A stretch of 64,000 nt of DNA from Theocolax elegans (GCA_026168455.1 CM047425.1:9584001-9648000); one strand, 5' to 3'. Positions 36,893-48,880 are shown, counted from the first letter of the stretch. Numbers and translations are program-made. The notes: generated by a model not told the origin, from the sequence alone.

Positions 36893-39134
36893 CTGTGGCA
36901 GTAAGGAAAAAGGACATAAGTCACTTGGAAATGATTTTGAGATATTTGGCTTTGAATGCTAATAATGAAATATATATATTTTGGGATCGATAAATCGGCA
37001 ATTGGATGTCATCTCGATAGTAAACAATAAATCCAATGTCAGTTATGAAATATTTTTCCTTCACGTAAAAAATGAAGGCATATAATATGTTTGACAGTTT
37101 GGAAAAAGGGCACAAGTCCATGTGACTTATGTCGTTTTTCCAAAACAATGCAGAACTCTAAAATCTACATACGTTACCGCTTTTGCACGGTACGACTTTC
37201 CATTCCTAAGTATCCTCATGCTTTGTTTTGGTTCGCGTTCACACACATTCCAATGCTCGGACTAGAATTCTGCGTATTCTGCGTGTTATCGAATTTTCCG
37301 ATTTCGCGGCCTTACAGTCTTCAGTAGCTTCTCAATAGTACATCGATCAACATCGATAATGGATTTAATCCAGCAGTACGCGACTGACTCAGACGATAGT
37401 GCTATTGACCATGATGGTATGTATACTCTATAAAAACTTTTAATAATGCCACATTACTACTTATATCGGTGTATAGAACGTTTCTTTGATATATATGCAT
37501 TGCAATATTTTATCAGGCACAACTCAACAGAAGCAGATTGAAACACGCGCGAAAAGAAGCTACAAAAGAAATACTGGGCAATCATATACAACTACGTCAA
37601 ATAAAGTTGTTCCGCCAAGAGAATGCAAACCGCTCCTAGACTGCCGAAAAAACTGCAGGCTCAACGTAACTCGAGAATGTCAACAAAAACTTTTCACTTC
37701 GTACTGGAGTCAAGGTTCATATACTGAAAGAGTGAGTTTTGTTCAAACATTAATTGAAGTCAATGGGAAAAGTCGTGTCAGAATAAGAAAAACTGCGGGG
37801 AAAAAACGTGTTCGAAAATTTACAATTAGGTATTATGTGCCCGTTGACACAAGCAACTGTGAAGTTTGCAAAAAATGTTTTTTGAGAACGATAGGTGAAA
37901 CTGATAAATTTATTTCTGTTCTAAGTAATAAAATATGTATTATAGTAGTGAAGTTAAAATTAAAAATTTGCGTGGCAAAAGTACCCCGAAAAATAAACTT
38001 TCTATAGATAAGATAAACGACGTTAAATCGCATATTTTGAGTTTTCCTGCCTATGAAAGTCATTATGGCAGATCCCACAGTAAACAAAAATATTTATCAG
38101 CAAACATGAACTATCAAAAGATGTACGGCCTCTATTGCGAACGAACTGCTAAACCTGTATCTCTGTCATTTTACAAAAAAGTATTTAAATCAACGGGATT
38201 GAAATTCAAAAGTCCACAAATTGATACCTGTCATAAATGTGATAATTTTGCAACAAAAATAAAATACGAAACTAATATAGAGATAAAAAACAAACTCCTT
38301 GCTCTTCAAGCAGAACACCAGACTGAAGCCCAATTAGCATATGAGTCTAAAAGAAAAGATAAACTTGAATCAGAAAAAGATAAAAATAAGGCGAAAATTG
38401 TGTGCGCATTTGATCTTCAGCAATGTTTACCTACACCGAATTTGAATACTTCAGTATCTTTTTACAAACGACAACTCTGGACATTCAATTTGACCATATC
38501 AAATACGAATTCCAAAGCTACTTCCTGTTATATGTGGCATGAAGTTACTGCGAAAAGAGGTGCCAATGAGATAGCTTCTTGTATAGATGAGTTTGTACAA
38601 ACTGTACCAAATAGTGTTAAACATATTATTTTATATTCAGACAATTGCAGTGGCCAGAATAAAAATAAAATGGTCTTAGCTATGTTTTTAACAACCATTC
38701 AGAATCATCAATCAATAGATACAATTGATCATAAATTTCTTGTTACTGGTCATACGCACATGGAATGTGATAGTGATCACGCGACTATTGAACGTGCGAA
38801 AAAGAATAGTGATCCAATTGAACTTCCGGATGATTGGTATCGATTAGTTTCAACTGCAGGAAAGAAAAAATCTTTGATGTCAATGTAATGACTCAAGAAA
38901 ATTTCTATGATTATGATCAGCTTTTTAAAAAAAGTTTATTATTAAAGAAAAAAGATACACAAGGAAATACATTTTCTTTTCAATCGGTAAAATGGCTAAG
39001 ATATACTAAAACATTTGGAAAAGTGCAGTACAAGAACAGTTTGTCAGAAGAAGAACCTTTTTGCACAATCAATTTCGAAAGATCAGCTAACACGCGACCT
39101 AATTTGCGGAATGAACTCAAGACTTTATACAAAC
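36893..39134 (+). mobile_element. DUF7869-type transposon insert present only in copy A
   Basis: Copy A and copy B match up to GATAAAT (36892 / 43348) and again from TGAAGAAATAAAATC (39135 / 43500). Between these points copy A has 2242 bp with a transposon-type gene, while copy B has an unrelated 151 bp. Near the left end, GGAAAAAGGACATAAGTCAC (36905-36924) recurs inverted at 37122-37141. The latter is half of a ~45-bp palindrome (37099-37143). These may be the element's 5' terminal motif. No matching 3' terminal repeat is seen. Confidence 0.7.
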
Positions 39135-39145
39135 TGAAGAAATAA
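37359..39145 (+). pseudogene. DUF7869-domain transposon-type protein, two frameshifts
   Basis: Exon 1 (37359-37416) starts MDLIQQYATDSDDSAIDHDG. A 100-bp intron (37417-37516, GTATGT...TTTATCAG) joins it in frame to TTQQKQIETRAKRSYKR. The first part (to about 37930) carries ECxxLLDCRKNC, RRxxF-type basic residues and CEVCKKCF. The second (37935-38888) has CHKCDNF, a Lys/Glu-rich coil, FDLQQCLPTP, the hallmark YSDNCSGQNKNK and HTHMECDSDHATIE. The third (38834-39145) is the C-terminal tail. DUF7869 proteins are repeated in arthropod genomes and probably have an RNase-H-like DDE fold, with the Asp of YSDN and the His/Asp cluster as candidate active-site residues. That fold is an inference. The frame changes lie near 37925 and in an A6 run near 38870. 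The last three codons and the stop lie in sequence shared with copy B. If the two shifts are sequencing errors, the gene is otherwise full-length. Confidence 0.8.
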
Positions 39146-39499
39146 AATCATGAGTGTTCCTCTTTTATATTATGTATATGTACCGAAAGCAATCTTCGTA
39201 TAAAAATTGAGAGAGAAAATAGGATGAAATTTAGAGAATACTATATACGAGAAAATTGTAGATTGAATAAAAAGTGATGTTCAACGTTTTAAAAAATTAT
39301 ATATATACCTATATACCAACTATTTTTTAATTGTTACGATTGTTTACGAAATGTTCGGTTTCGAAAAGGAAGAAGAAGAAAATCGACGAACTATATAGGG
39401 AGGAAAATATATGGGGTGACGTGTATACATTAACGAGGCTGCCCTCAAGGGAGGAGTTTCGTGATGCCAAGCAATCCAAAAGTGATTGCGGTGACAATG

Positions 39500-39523
39500 G
39501 ACGACGACGACGACGACGACGAC
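39500..39523 (+). repeat. (ACG)8-type triplet run
   Basis: A perfect GAC triplet run lies inside a GC-richer patch. The same run occurs in copy B at 43866-43889. Confidence 0.95.
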
Positions 39524-40013
39524 TCTGGTTTCTTCCCTCGGGGATCTATATATTCCTTCTCCAGGTGTCGCATTGATATTCTGTAACCTACATTTTATAT
39601 ATCATATACACATATATATGTATATAATGTCTGCGTAAATAGATAACTGGGCTAAAACGATGATTCGGTTTATTATTACTGTGCTTCGCTGAGTCGATCA
39701 AATGTTTCTGTTGGAACGAGTGCATGGTTTCAGGAATAATGGAATAAACGTTTAAAAATTCAAATTTCCCGCGGTTATGACTTTCAATTCTCGTTCGTAA
39801 TAGTAATAAGAAAAAAACAGTTTATAGAATTAATCAATGGCTTTATGAAAAAGTGTAGTGCGGGAGTAGGGAAATAAGTAATTACAAGAAAATGATGTAC
39901 TTATTTGATAAGCGATCTTTCTCAAAATTCAAATTTCCCGCGTTTATAATTTTTTAATTCTTGCTCGTAATGCGAGAAATGCAATTTAAATTTAAAGAGT
40001 TGATTGATGGTTT

Positions 40014-40179
40014 TACACTCTAAGTCTAAAAGTGTAAAATTTGGAAGTAAAAAGATTAAAACGATGAATTTAATCTTTACAAAAGAATAAAAACAAGATT
40101 TTACACTTTATAAAGATAAATTATCGAATTTACACTTGACAAAGATTAAAATATGGAATTTACACTTTACAAAGATTAA
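40014..40179 (+). repeat. Truncated left end of the foldback element in copy A
   Basis: The first ~166 bp of the foldback left arm (compare 44380-44546) are present. The sequence then switches, within the shared word AAAGATTAA, to the start of copy B. This marks the duplication junction. Confidence 0.93.
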
Positions 40180-43100
40180 GAAAAGAAAAGTTAATTGCCA
40201 TTACGAAAAAACATTAATATTGTTAATATAGAATAGTTTTTTTTAATTTTATCCAGGCTTGTCCCCTTGGTCAGAAAAATTTCTGCATACATGAGTTTAT
40301 AACAAATATTTTCGTTATTATTTGTTTATTAATATTATTAATATTTATTTCGTTTTATAAACGATATCGTAGAAAATTACTAATTGTAATAAATCAGCGA
40401 CGCGTTACATTAATATTTGAAATGGATCATACCATACAATTTTCTTTCTTCCTTTCTTCAGGGCGAATAAATTCTTAATTTGCTGCGTTGTCGTCATAAA
40501 CTCCTTCGACTATTGGTACATCCTCTAGCTAATATGGTATTCAAGCGGTGCACCATCGTAAGTTGAGTTATTTAAAATATACAAATTGTACTTATAATCT
40601 TTTGGGTAATTTATATAGAAACCTCTAATTAATAGGGTGCCATAGCGATATTTACTTTCCCTACCTTACCGCCTAACGCGGTAATTAATAATAAATCGGT
40701 AAATAAAACTTTATGCGTAAAAATAAGAAAAGAGGCGCCTATACTTTAAACCTAAAGTGTAAAATTTATTTCAGAATATATAAATCGATAACGTTACACG
40801 TTTTTATAACGTAAAATTTTAGAACTACACGTTCGAAAAGTGTAATAATACTCGCATTTCAATATTTTCAAAAGTGTAAAATTGCGAATTAAAAACTTCG
40901 TTTTCTATTAATTTGCACTTTTGAAAAGTGTAAAGTTGTCGATTTACACATTCTAAAATAATTTTTTACACCTAAGGGTTTAGAATGTTTGTGTATCAAT
41001 AATCTAACTGTGTGTTGAATTTGAAACTAAAACATTATTGTGTTTTCGAGAGAAGCCTTACCAAATAATGTGAAGTAACCTCAACATACATGAGATTTGT
41101 TGGTCAGCGATTTTTTTAAAAACCCTACTTTTTTTTTATTAACTATCAATTAATCAACAAAATTTGAATGGGTATTGTTCAATATTACATTTACATAATT
41201 TCTTCATATTTCGCAACCACCTTTCACTTTTAGATTTTGATTTTTTCATCACGCGACACCTTGCGGCTAATTACGAACTGTTCAAAGATATTAGATAGTT
41301 GATATACATCCAACATATTACAGACGACCCGAACATACTGTAAATGACACATTTGCTAATAAGGACCCAATTTCTGATCAAATTCCAATAAAAATCATAG
41401 TGTAATCAATACATTATTAATATGAAAAAGTTTTTAAAACCTTAAAAAATTCCTTAAAAATATTAACATTAGCTTTATTAAAGTGAGATCAGGAATTGGT
41501 CTTGAGTGACCTCTACCGTACAGTGCTCTATTCGGTATACCTAAATTCATATACATTCAATATTCACAATCAACGACACTCATTCATCGTATAATCATAT
41601 TTTTCCCCATCGCGCTGCGTAATACACCTTCGAAATTTACCAACGCGTCCAGAACATATACCCATACCCATACACACACGTACATACATACCGAAACTGT
41701 CGTCCGAGTCTTTCTCAAAGAGAGGACCAGTACCATACGTCCAATCAGACTGCGCCGTGCGTCTCCATCCGGCAAGATTAAACGGCAGTCATGTCAAACT
41801 GCCAAGGGCTTATACATACGCGTTCGGGTTTATAAGTAAAGAGGATACATACATAGACATAGACATAAAGCTAGAAACGCGTGCGCACACCTTGTAATCC
41901 TTAATGCAAACAAATCCCCCGTCAAACTTCCAAGCGAGAATCCTCCCTCCCCGTGTAATTTCATTTCTCGCCCTTTGACCTGTCCTTTTCGAATTCGGCG
42001 CGTATATATACATATATACGGAATGTCCAACGTTGGCGATGTCTCTCTCTGTGACACTGTGAAGGGTTTATTCTCGATATGGAAACAGCTTGCGATTTTG
42101 CGCATCAGTTGACTTCTTCCTCCAATGTTTGGAGTTTCTATATATATCTACTAGAGGAAGGGAAAGGGGGGGGGGAGGAATTATTGACCATTCGACTGTT
42201 AACGGAAATATATAATCGAGTTTATATATTGGTATATATACGGATTTATTTATTATTTATTTGTTTATCGATCGATCTTTCAAAAATTTAGGGGTAATTT
42301 TACTATATTTTGTGGCAAGTGAGGGACATGCTTGATTTCCTGTAAATATTACAATTTTTATAGTAATATTTTATGTTAACGCTTATAGCAAACTTTATTA
42401 TTTCATATAGTGGTTTTTCTATTCTGAATGTTCTTTATAAGGAAAAATTAATTTTATAACTCTTTTCAAAGCGACACAATTTTGTTGTGTATTTCAATAC
42501 ATGTGTAACAATTACATGTGCAATTGTTCTCCAATTCACAAATATATACCCTAGTAGAAATTTGAATCTAAGAACTAAGAATAAAAAAATTGGTAATAAG
42601 TACTAATAGAATGACCACAACCTCAAAACATTCAAATAATATGACCAGCTTTTTGGGAACAGTAAACTTCAAAATTTCTATATTTTCGAATCGGTTTTTA
42701 ACGTTTTCGTCTGATTTACAACTAATTTCTGTCATATTTCCAGTATTTAAGAAGATAAACGCGATTTTATTAGATGCTTCACTTCTATTAAAACATTCAT
42801 TTTTAATATACATTTAATGGCACATAACTAGATACGAGCTTAATCTATGTTTACAAGCTGAAAAGTAGGTGAAAATGAAGATTTTGATTAATAAAAGGTT
42901 ATAAAATGGGAGAAAAAGTATTTAATCGATATGATTAAAATGGGTATATTTTTCGCCTATTTTTTGTCCATTCTATTCAAACAATCTATATAATAAAGAT
43001 ATGTATAAAGAAAACTACGGAATCAGACTTATGTGAACATTTATGCGACTGTTACTTTGCTCGATCGAGGCATCGCGGTCCTAGCGGTGGCTTGTGAAAA

Positions 43101-44546
43101 CTATCTCGTAGTCAAAATTTTTTTACAAATATTACTATAATGATTTCATGGTAAGAATTTCAAATTGACGTAGGAGAAAATATACGTATGGCAATGTTTA
43201 CTATGGAACGTGGAAAAAATTGAAAATCCTTTTTATTGAAGTATGTCCCAGCGTTATTATCTGACATATAGTAATGAAAAATTTCGTCGGTTTATACAAA
43301 AAGAAAATTACCGTGATATCAACAAAAATAAATAATCGTAAGATAAATACCGCTATAATACGTTACCGTAACGTCGCAGGGTGATTTTTTATTGGAACGA
43401 AAAAAAAATTTTCTTCGCGCGGAACAGCACAGCGTTGAAGTATAACTGAGATTAAACGAGAAGAAGTAATAATAACGGAAAACAATGAATAAAGTAAATT
43501 GAAGAAATAAAATCATGAGCGTTCCTCTTTTATATTATGTATATGTACCGAAAGCAATCTTCGTATAAAAAATTGAGAGAGAAAATAGGATGAAATTTAG
43601 AGAATACTATATACGAGAAAATTGTAGATTGAATAAAAAGTGATGTTCAACGTTTTAAAAAATTATATATATACCTATATACCAACTATTTTTTAATTGT
43701 TACGATTGTTTACGAAATGTTCGGTTTCGAAAAGGAAGAAGAAGAAAATCGACGAACTATATAGGGAGGAAAATATATGGGGTGACGTGTATACATTAAC
43801 GAGGCTGCCCTCAAGGGAGGAGTTTCGTGATGCCAAGCAATCCAAAAGTGATTGCGGTGACAATGGACGACGACGACGACGACGACGACTCTGGTTTCTT
43901 CCCTCGGGGATCTATATATTCCTTCTCCAGGTGTCGCATTGATATTCTGTAACCTACATTTTATATATCATATACACATATATATGTATATAATGTCTGC
44001 GTAAATAGATAACTGGGCTAAAACGATGATTCGGTTTATTATTACTGTGCTTCGCTGAGTCGATCAAATGTTTCTGTTGGAACGAGTGCATGGTTTCAGG
44101 AATAATGGAATAAACGTTTAAAAATTCAAATTTCCCGCGGTTATGACTTTCAATTCTCGTTCGTAATAGTAATAAGAAAAAAACAGTTTATAGAATTAAT
44201 CAATGGCTTTATGAAAAAGTGTAGTGCGGGAGTAGGGAAATAAGTAATTACAAGAAAATGATGTACTTATTTGATAAGCGATCTTTCTCAAAATTCAAAT
44301 TTCCCGCGTTTATAATTTTTTAATTCTTGCTCGTAATGCGAGAAATGCAATTTAAATTTAAAGAGTTGATTGATGGTTTTACACTCTAAGTCTAAAAGTG
44401 TAAAATTTGGAAGTAAAAAGATTAAAACGATGAATTTAATCTTTACAAAAGAATAAAAACAAGATTTTACACTTTATAAAGATAAAATTATCGAATTTAC
44501 ACTTTACAAAGATTAAAATATGGAATTTACACTTTACAAAGATTAA
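40171..44546 (+). repeat. Segmental duplication, copy B
   Basis: This is the second tandem copy of 33747-40170, without the 2.24-kb transposon insert but with 151 bp of its own (43349-43499). It enters the foldback element at 44380. The junction with copy A is the 9-bp word AAAGATTAA at 40171-40179, present at both parental breakpoints (33747-33755 and 44538-44546). No coding sequence is recognised. It also repeats the GTGTAA block (40735-40985) and the GAC run (43866-43889). Confidence 0.95.
40735..40985. repeat. GTGTAA/TTACAC-word repeat (copy B)
   Basis: This is the duplicate of 34310-34560, differing by a few indels. Confidence 0.7.
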
Positions 44547-45307
44547 ATTATGGTATTTACACTTTTGCAGAAGATTAAATCGTACATTTTCAACTTTATA
44601 AAGTGTAAAATGGTTACGAGATTTTTAAAAAGATTAAATTATGAAATTTACACTTTACAAAGATTAAATTATAGTATTTACACTTTTGCAAAAGATTAAA
44701 TCGTACATTTTCAACTTTATAAAGTGTAAAAATGGTTACGAGATTTTTAAAAAGATTAAATTATGAAATTTACACTTTACAAAGATTAAATTATAGTATT
44801 TACACTTTTGCAAAAGATTAAATCGTACATTTTCAACTTTATAAAGTGTAAAAATGGTTACGAGATTTTTAAAAAGATTAAATTATGAAATTTACACTTT
44901 ACAAAGATTAAAATATGGTATTTACACTTTTCCAAAGATTAAATCGTACATTTTCAACTTTATAAAGCGTCAAAATGGTTACAAGATTTTTAAAAGATTA
45001 AATTATGAAATTTACACTTTACAAAGATTAAATTATGGTATTTACACTTTAGCAAAAGATTAAATCGTACATTTCAACTTTATAAAGTGTAAAAATGGTT
45101 ACGATATTTTTGAAAAGATTATATTATGGAATTTACACTTTTGCAAAAGATTAAACGATATATTTTCAACTGTGTAAAGTGTAAAAAAGTAAATTTTAAT
45201 TGTAAATAATAATTTAATTAAATAATGTTTAATTACCCTATAATTCTAAGCTCCCCTCCAGGGGGCACGATCTAAATATAAGTTCCGATATAGGTATGAA
45301 TAATATA

Positions 45308-45380
45308 TGTCACGATAGCCGTGAGCGCTAAGGCGTGTGTATTTTGCAGTAACCATGGGGTCTCGGGTTCAAATCCTGAG
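45308..45380 (+). ncRNA. tRNA-like sequence (pol III promoter-like), left arm
   Basis: An A-box-like TAGCCGTGAGCG with a GCC/GGC D-stem (about 45315-45332) is followed by a perfect B-box GGTTCAAATCC (45365-45375) within a 5-bp T-stem. The D-arm and CTAAGGCG resemble Leu/Ser-type tRNAs. The acceptor ends do not pair and the anticodon arm is poor, so it is tRNA-derived and not a functional tRNA. It points towards the centre of the foldback element. Confidence 0.6.
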
Positions 45381-45770
45381 ATTCAAATTTTTTTTTAAGT
45401 ATCTAACACTTTTATTACGTAAATTCCATAAATAATAACTATTTTAATAATTAATTAAGTAAAATTTTTTGCACTATTTATTATTAAAATAATTATTATT
45501 TATCGAATTTATGTAATAGAAGTGTTAGATATTTTTGTGTTAAACATTTAAGTTATTTTTAATTTTTATTTTTATATTTAATTATTTTTATAAATTTATA
45601 TATTTTGAATATAAAAATTTTTATTGTTTTTATATATATTTTATTATATAATAAAAAATTGTTTAACACAAAAATATCTAACACTTCTATTACATAAACT
45701 CAATAAAGAATAATTATTTTAATAATCAATAATGTAAAAAAAGTGTTAAATATATAAAAAAAAATTTGAG

Positions 45771-45843
45771 TCTCAGGATTTGAACCCGAGACCCTATGGT
45801 TACTGCAAACTACATACGCCTTAGCGCTCACGGCTATCGTGAC
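45771..45843 (-). ncRNA. tRNA-like sequence (pol III promoter-like), right arm
   Basis: This is the inverted partner of 45308-45380. Its B-box is at 45776-45786 and its A-box-like stretch at 45825-45836, both kept exactly. The region between them has several substitutions. It points to the centre, so the two promoter-like cores are convergent. Confidence 0.6.
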
Positions 45844-46740
45844 ATATATTCATACCTATATCGGAACTTATATTTAGATCGTGCCCCCTGGAGGGGAGCT
45901 TAGAATTATAGGGTAATTAAACATTATTTAATTAAATTATTATTTACAATTAAAATTTACTTTTTTACACTTTACACAGTTGAAAATATATCGTTTAATC
46001 TTTTGCAAAAGTGTAAATTCCATAATATAATCTTTTCAAAAATATCGTAACCATTTTTACACTTTATAAAGTTGAAATGTACGATTTAATCTTTTGCTAA
46101 AGTGTAAATACCATAATTTAATCTTTGTAAAGTGTAAATTTCATAATTTAATCTTTTAAAAATCTTGTAACCATTTTGACGCTTTATAAAGTTGAAAATG
46201 TACGATTTAATATTTGGAAAAGTGTAAATACCATATTTTAATCTTTGTATGGTGTAAATTTCATAATTTAATCTTTTTAAAAATCTCGTAACCATTTTTA
46301 CACTTTATAAAGTTGAAAATGTACGATTTAATCTTTTGCAAAAGTGTAAATACTATAATTTAATCTTTGTAAAGTGTAAATTTCATAATTTAATCTTTTT
46401 AAAAATCTCGTAACCATTTTTACACTTTATAAAGTTGAAAATGTACGATTTAATCTTCTGCAAAAGTGTAAATACCATAATTTAATCTTTGTAAAGTGTA
46501 AATTTCATAATTTAATCTTTTTAAAAATCTCGTAACCATTTTTACACTTTATAAAGTTAAAAATGTACAATTTAATCTTTTGCAAAAGTGTAAATACCAT
46601 AATTTAATCTTTGTAAAGTGTAAATTCGATAATTTTATCTTTATAAAGTGTAAAATCTTGTTTTTATTCTTTTGTAAAGATTAAATTGAACATTTTAATC
46701 TTTTTAATTCCAAATTTTACACTTTTAGACTTAGAGTGTA

Positions 46741-47321
46741 TGAAATTAAGCGCGATTTTTTTAAGCTGATTTTATATCTTTATTATTATGCTTAATTATT
46801 CTGAGGAAGAAAATGATTATTTGGTTGTAAAACGGTTTGTTTAGAAATACAAATATCCAGCGCTCAATTTTCGTTTTTTTCTATTTTAATAAATCGGTAC
46901 GTTTTTGTACCATCACAAAAAAATACTGATTTGTAATGTGACATAATATATCACATAATATATCACTGTTTCATTTTTCATTTTTAAACAAATTATGTAG
47001 GTTGTATATAGGTTAGGATATATTTCAAAACGACAAATTTAATAAAAAAAATGGTCACAATTATAAATTTAAACTAAAAAAGAAACTATTAAAGCTATTA
47101 ACTAAAAATCTGCGTTTTTCTCCTCTTTTTAAAAATATGACATACGTTGTTATTATCATTAATAATCGTGAAATTCTCAGCGTGGAAAATTTGAAATTTT
47201 TAAACTTTCAGCAAAAACCATATCAATTTTTCATTGTATGATTTAAAATTAATAATAGGCCATTTTCTACTGATTTTTAAAACATCTAATTTACAGCTAA
47301 AAATATAATTTAAATCTGCTA
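46741..47321. other. AT-rich DNA, nothing recognised
   Basis: No coding or repeat structure stands out between the right end of the foldback element and the SINE tail. Confidence 0.5.
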
Positions 47322-47424
47322 ATATTTTCAACAAGTATTTTTTTCTCAAAGACCTCGTATGACCTACGTCGCTGATTAGCACCAAATTGGAAGTATAAAA
47401 AGAGCGATATTAAATAAAATAAAG
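47322..47424 (+). mobile_element. 5'-truncated SINE copy
   Basis: It aligns with the body of the SINE at 49617-49824, sharing ATTTTCAACAAGT, CCTCGTATGACCT, CGCTGATTAGCA and AAAAAGAGCGA in order. It ends in TTAAATAAAATAAA. The tRNA-derived head is missing. Confidence 0.8.
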
Positions 47425-48337
47425 AAGACAAATCTTCCAATATTTTGCATCAATTAAAAAAAAATAATTATATAGTCGTCTTCGTGGTCTCGTCCATCAC
47501 TAATTTTCTCGATCCCGATGACATTTATAAGATTTTCGTTATAGTCCCTCGGCGAAGCAAGTAATTTTCTTACGTATCTTGTTTCTCGAGGGTTGGCTCA
47601 TTGTCGTTTACACACAGATTTCGACTTAGCCAAATCGAGGGAGGGACCTAAATCGTCATTAGCCTCGTTGATTAATCGTACTATTTGTATACCCTTGTCT
47701 TTTCCGATTTTCCTTGCGGTTTAACCTTTAACGGGGCATAGAACGAAAAACATACATAATTCTTTTTTTTTAACTAAGCAGCGTGTTATATTATATAATA
47801 AAATATTATAATAAAATTATTTTAATAAAATATATTATAATTATAATTGCAATATATTATATACTTCGGTAAAAATGTGGTTATAGTAGAAATATTGGAT
47901 AAAGTATTTGCTTTTCCGGTTGTCTTGATAGTTTTAAAGATAGAATATATAGTTAATTAAAAAATTTTCGATAAAGTATATGGTGACGAATTCGATAGTA
48001 ACATATAAGATTTTTATTTATATAAATTGATTTTGGCAAAAGAAATGTTTTAAAAAATCTCTCGAAAACTGTTAACAACTATTAATTCATATGTGCAAAA
48101 AATTACATATAACAAATTAACGATACAAATTTCAATTAAATCGGAAAAAATTCCTTATTTTTATAATATTAGCCTACAACAATGAAAAGGAAAAAATTTA
48201 TAATTTTAACATTCACGAGTAGTCAACCTTTCTTTAAGAATTCCAAATCTTTAATCTAAAGAATTAATTCTCAAAATAATTTTTACGTTGAATTATAAAC
48301 GCGACACAATTGAAAATCCTTCTTATTATAAAGAGAG

Positions 48338-48372
<35 letters not shown>

Positions 48373-48880
48373 GATACATCGAATAACACGAGCAATTGGC
48401 TAAACCCTCCGGTATAAACTTTTTCTTAACCATCCATTTGAAAACCCGTTTCGTTTTCGTATACTTATCCATACAAAACGAACTTTACGTTTCGTTTCGA
48501 ACCTTACGTTGGCCCCTCTCCTTCTCGAATGAATGAAAAGAGTTCCGAGGGTTCGGCGATTCTATTATATAGAGAAAAAAAAAGAATATAGTTGTGCATC
48601 TGAATCGGCGTGCTCTTGTGTAAATCCTTCGGCTCTCCCTCTTTTTTTCTCATTTGAGTGGAATTTTTTTTCGGAAGTCAAGATGAATGATCGGGGGAGG
48701 AAGGGTAGTAAAAGGTAATTAAAAGGTTCCGCTGTTTATCAATGGTTATAGGGACGTTTTACTTCTTCCTGTCTAGACAAACTGGCCCTTGGATTTGGTT
48801 TAACCTCGCGTAAACGGTCATTGGACATGGCATTCAAATTTGCTTATTATACAGTTCTCATTAATTAATTTGATTCGATC
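47425..48880. other. Intergenic DNA with islands and (AG)n
   Basis: GC-richer patches lie at 47480-47740 and 48300-48830, the latter with an (AG)n run at 48340-48368. The rest is AT-rich. The 61-codon frames are not convincing. Confidence 0.4.

Larger units (their letters stand above)
33747..40170 (+). repeat. Segmental duplication, copy A
   Basis: This copy matches copy B (40171-44546) at very high identity over its whole length, offset by about 6.42 kb. The exception is 36893-39134, which is present only here. It begins in TTTTAAAGATTAAG at 33743 and ends 157 bp into the left arm of the foldback element. Differences are mostly single-base indels in homopolymers plus scattered substitutions. 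Apart from the transposon gene at 37359-39145, I find no coding sequence. The short repeated open frames at 35161-35682 and 39331-39576 look non-coding. Confidence 0.95.
44380..46740. mobile_element. 2.36-kb foldback element with arms made of ~122-bp tandem repeats
   Basis: The left start TACACTCTAAGTCTAAAAG recurs inverted ending at 46740, and the arms pair almost throughout to a centre near 45580. Each arm holds about five head-to-tail copies of a ~122-bp unit marked GGTTACGAGATTTTT (44612, 44734, 44856, 44977, 45097), full of AAGATTAAAT and GTGTAAA words. Next come a GC-rich block (CTCCCCTCCAGGGGGC), a tRNA-like core, and smaller repeats of TCTAACACTTNTATTAC. Inverted repeats built from tandem units are the hallmark of foldback (FB-like) transposons. 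No transposase is seen. Right-arm differences are few, so the arms are either young or homogenised. The left ~166 bp was carried into the duplication junction at 40014-40179. Confidence 0.9.

Noticed and set aside
39331..39576. 81-codon ORF with an Arg run, repeated at 43697-43942
   Set aside because: The Arg run comes from the GAC triplet repeat, and the recurrence is due to the segmental duplication.
45308..45380. Functional Leu/Ser tRNA
   Set aside because: The acceptor stem does not pair and the anticodon arm is poor. It is a tRNA-derived part of the foldback arm.
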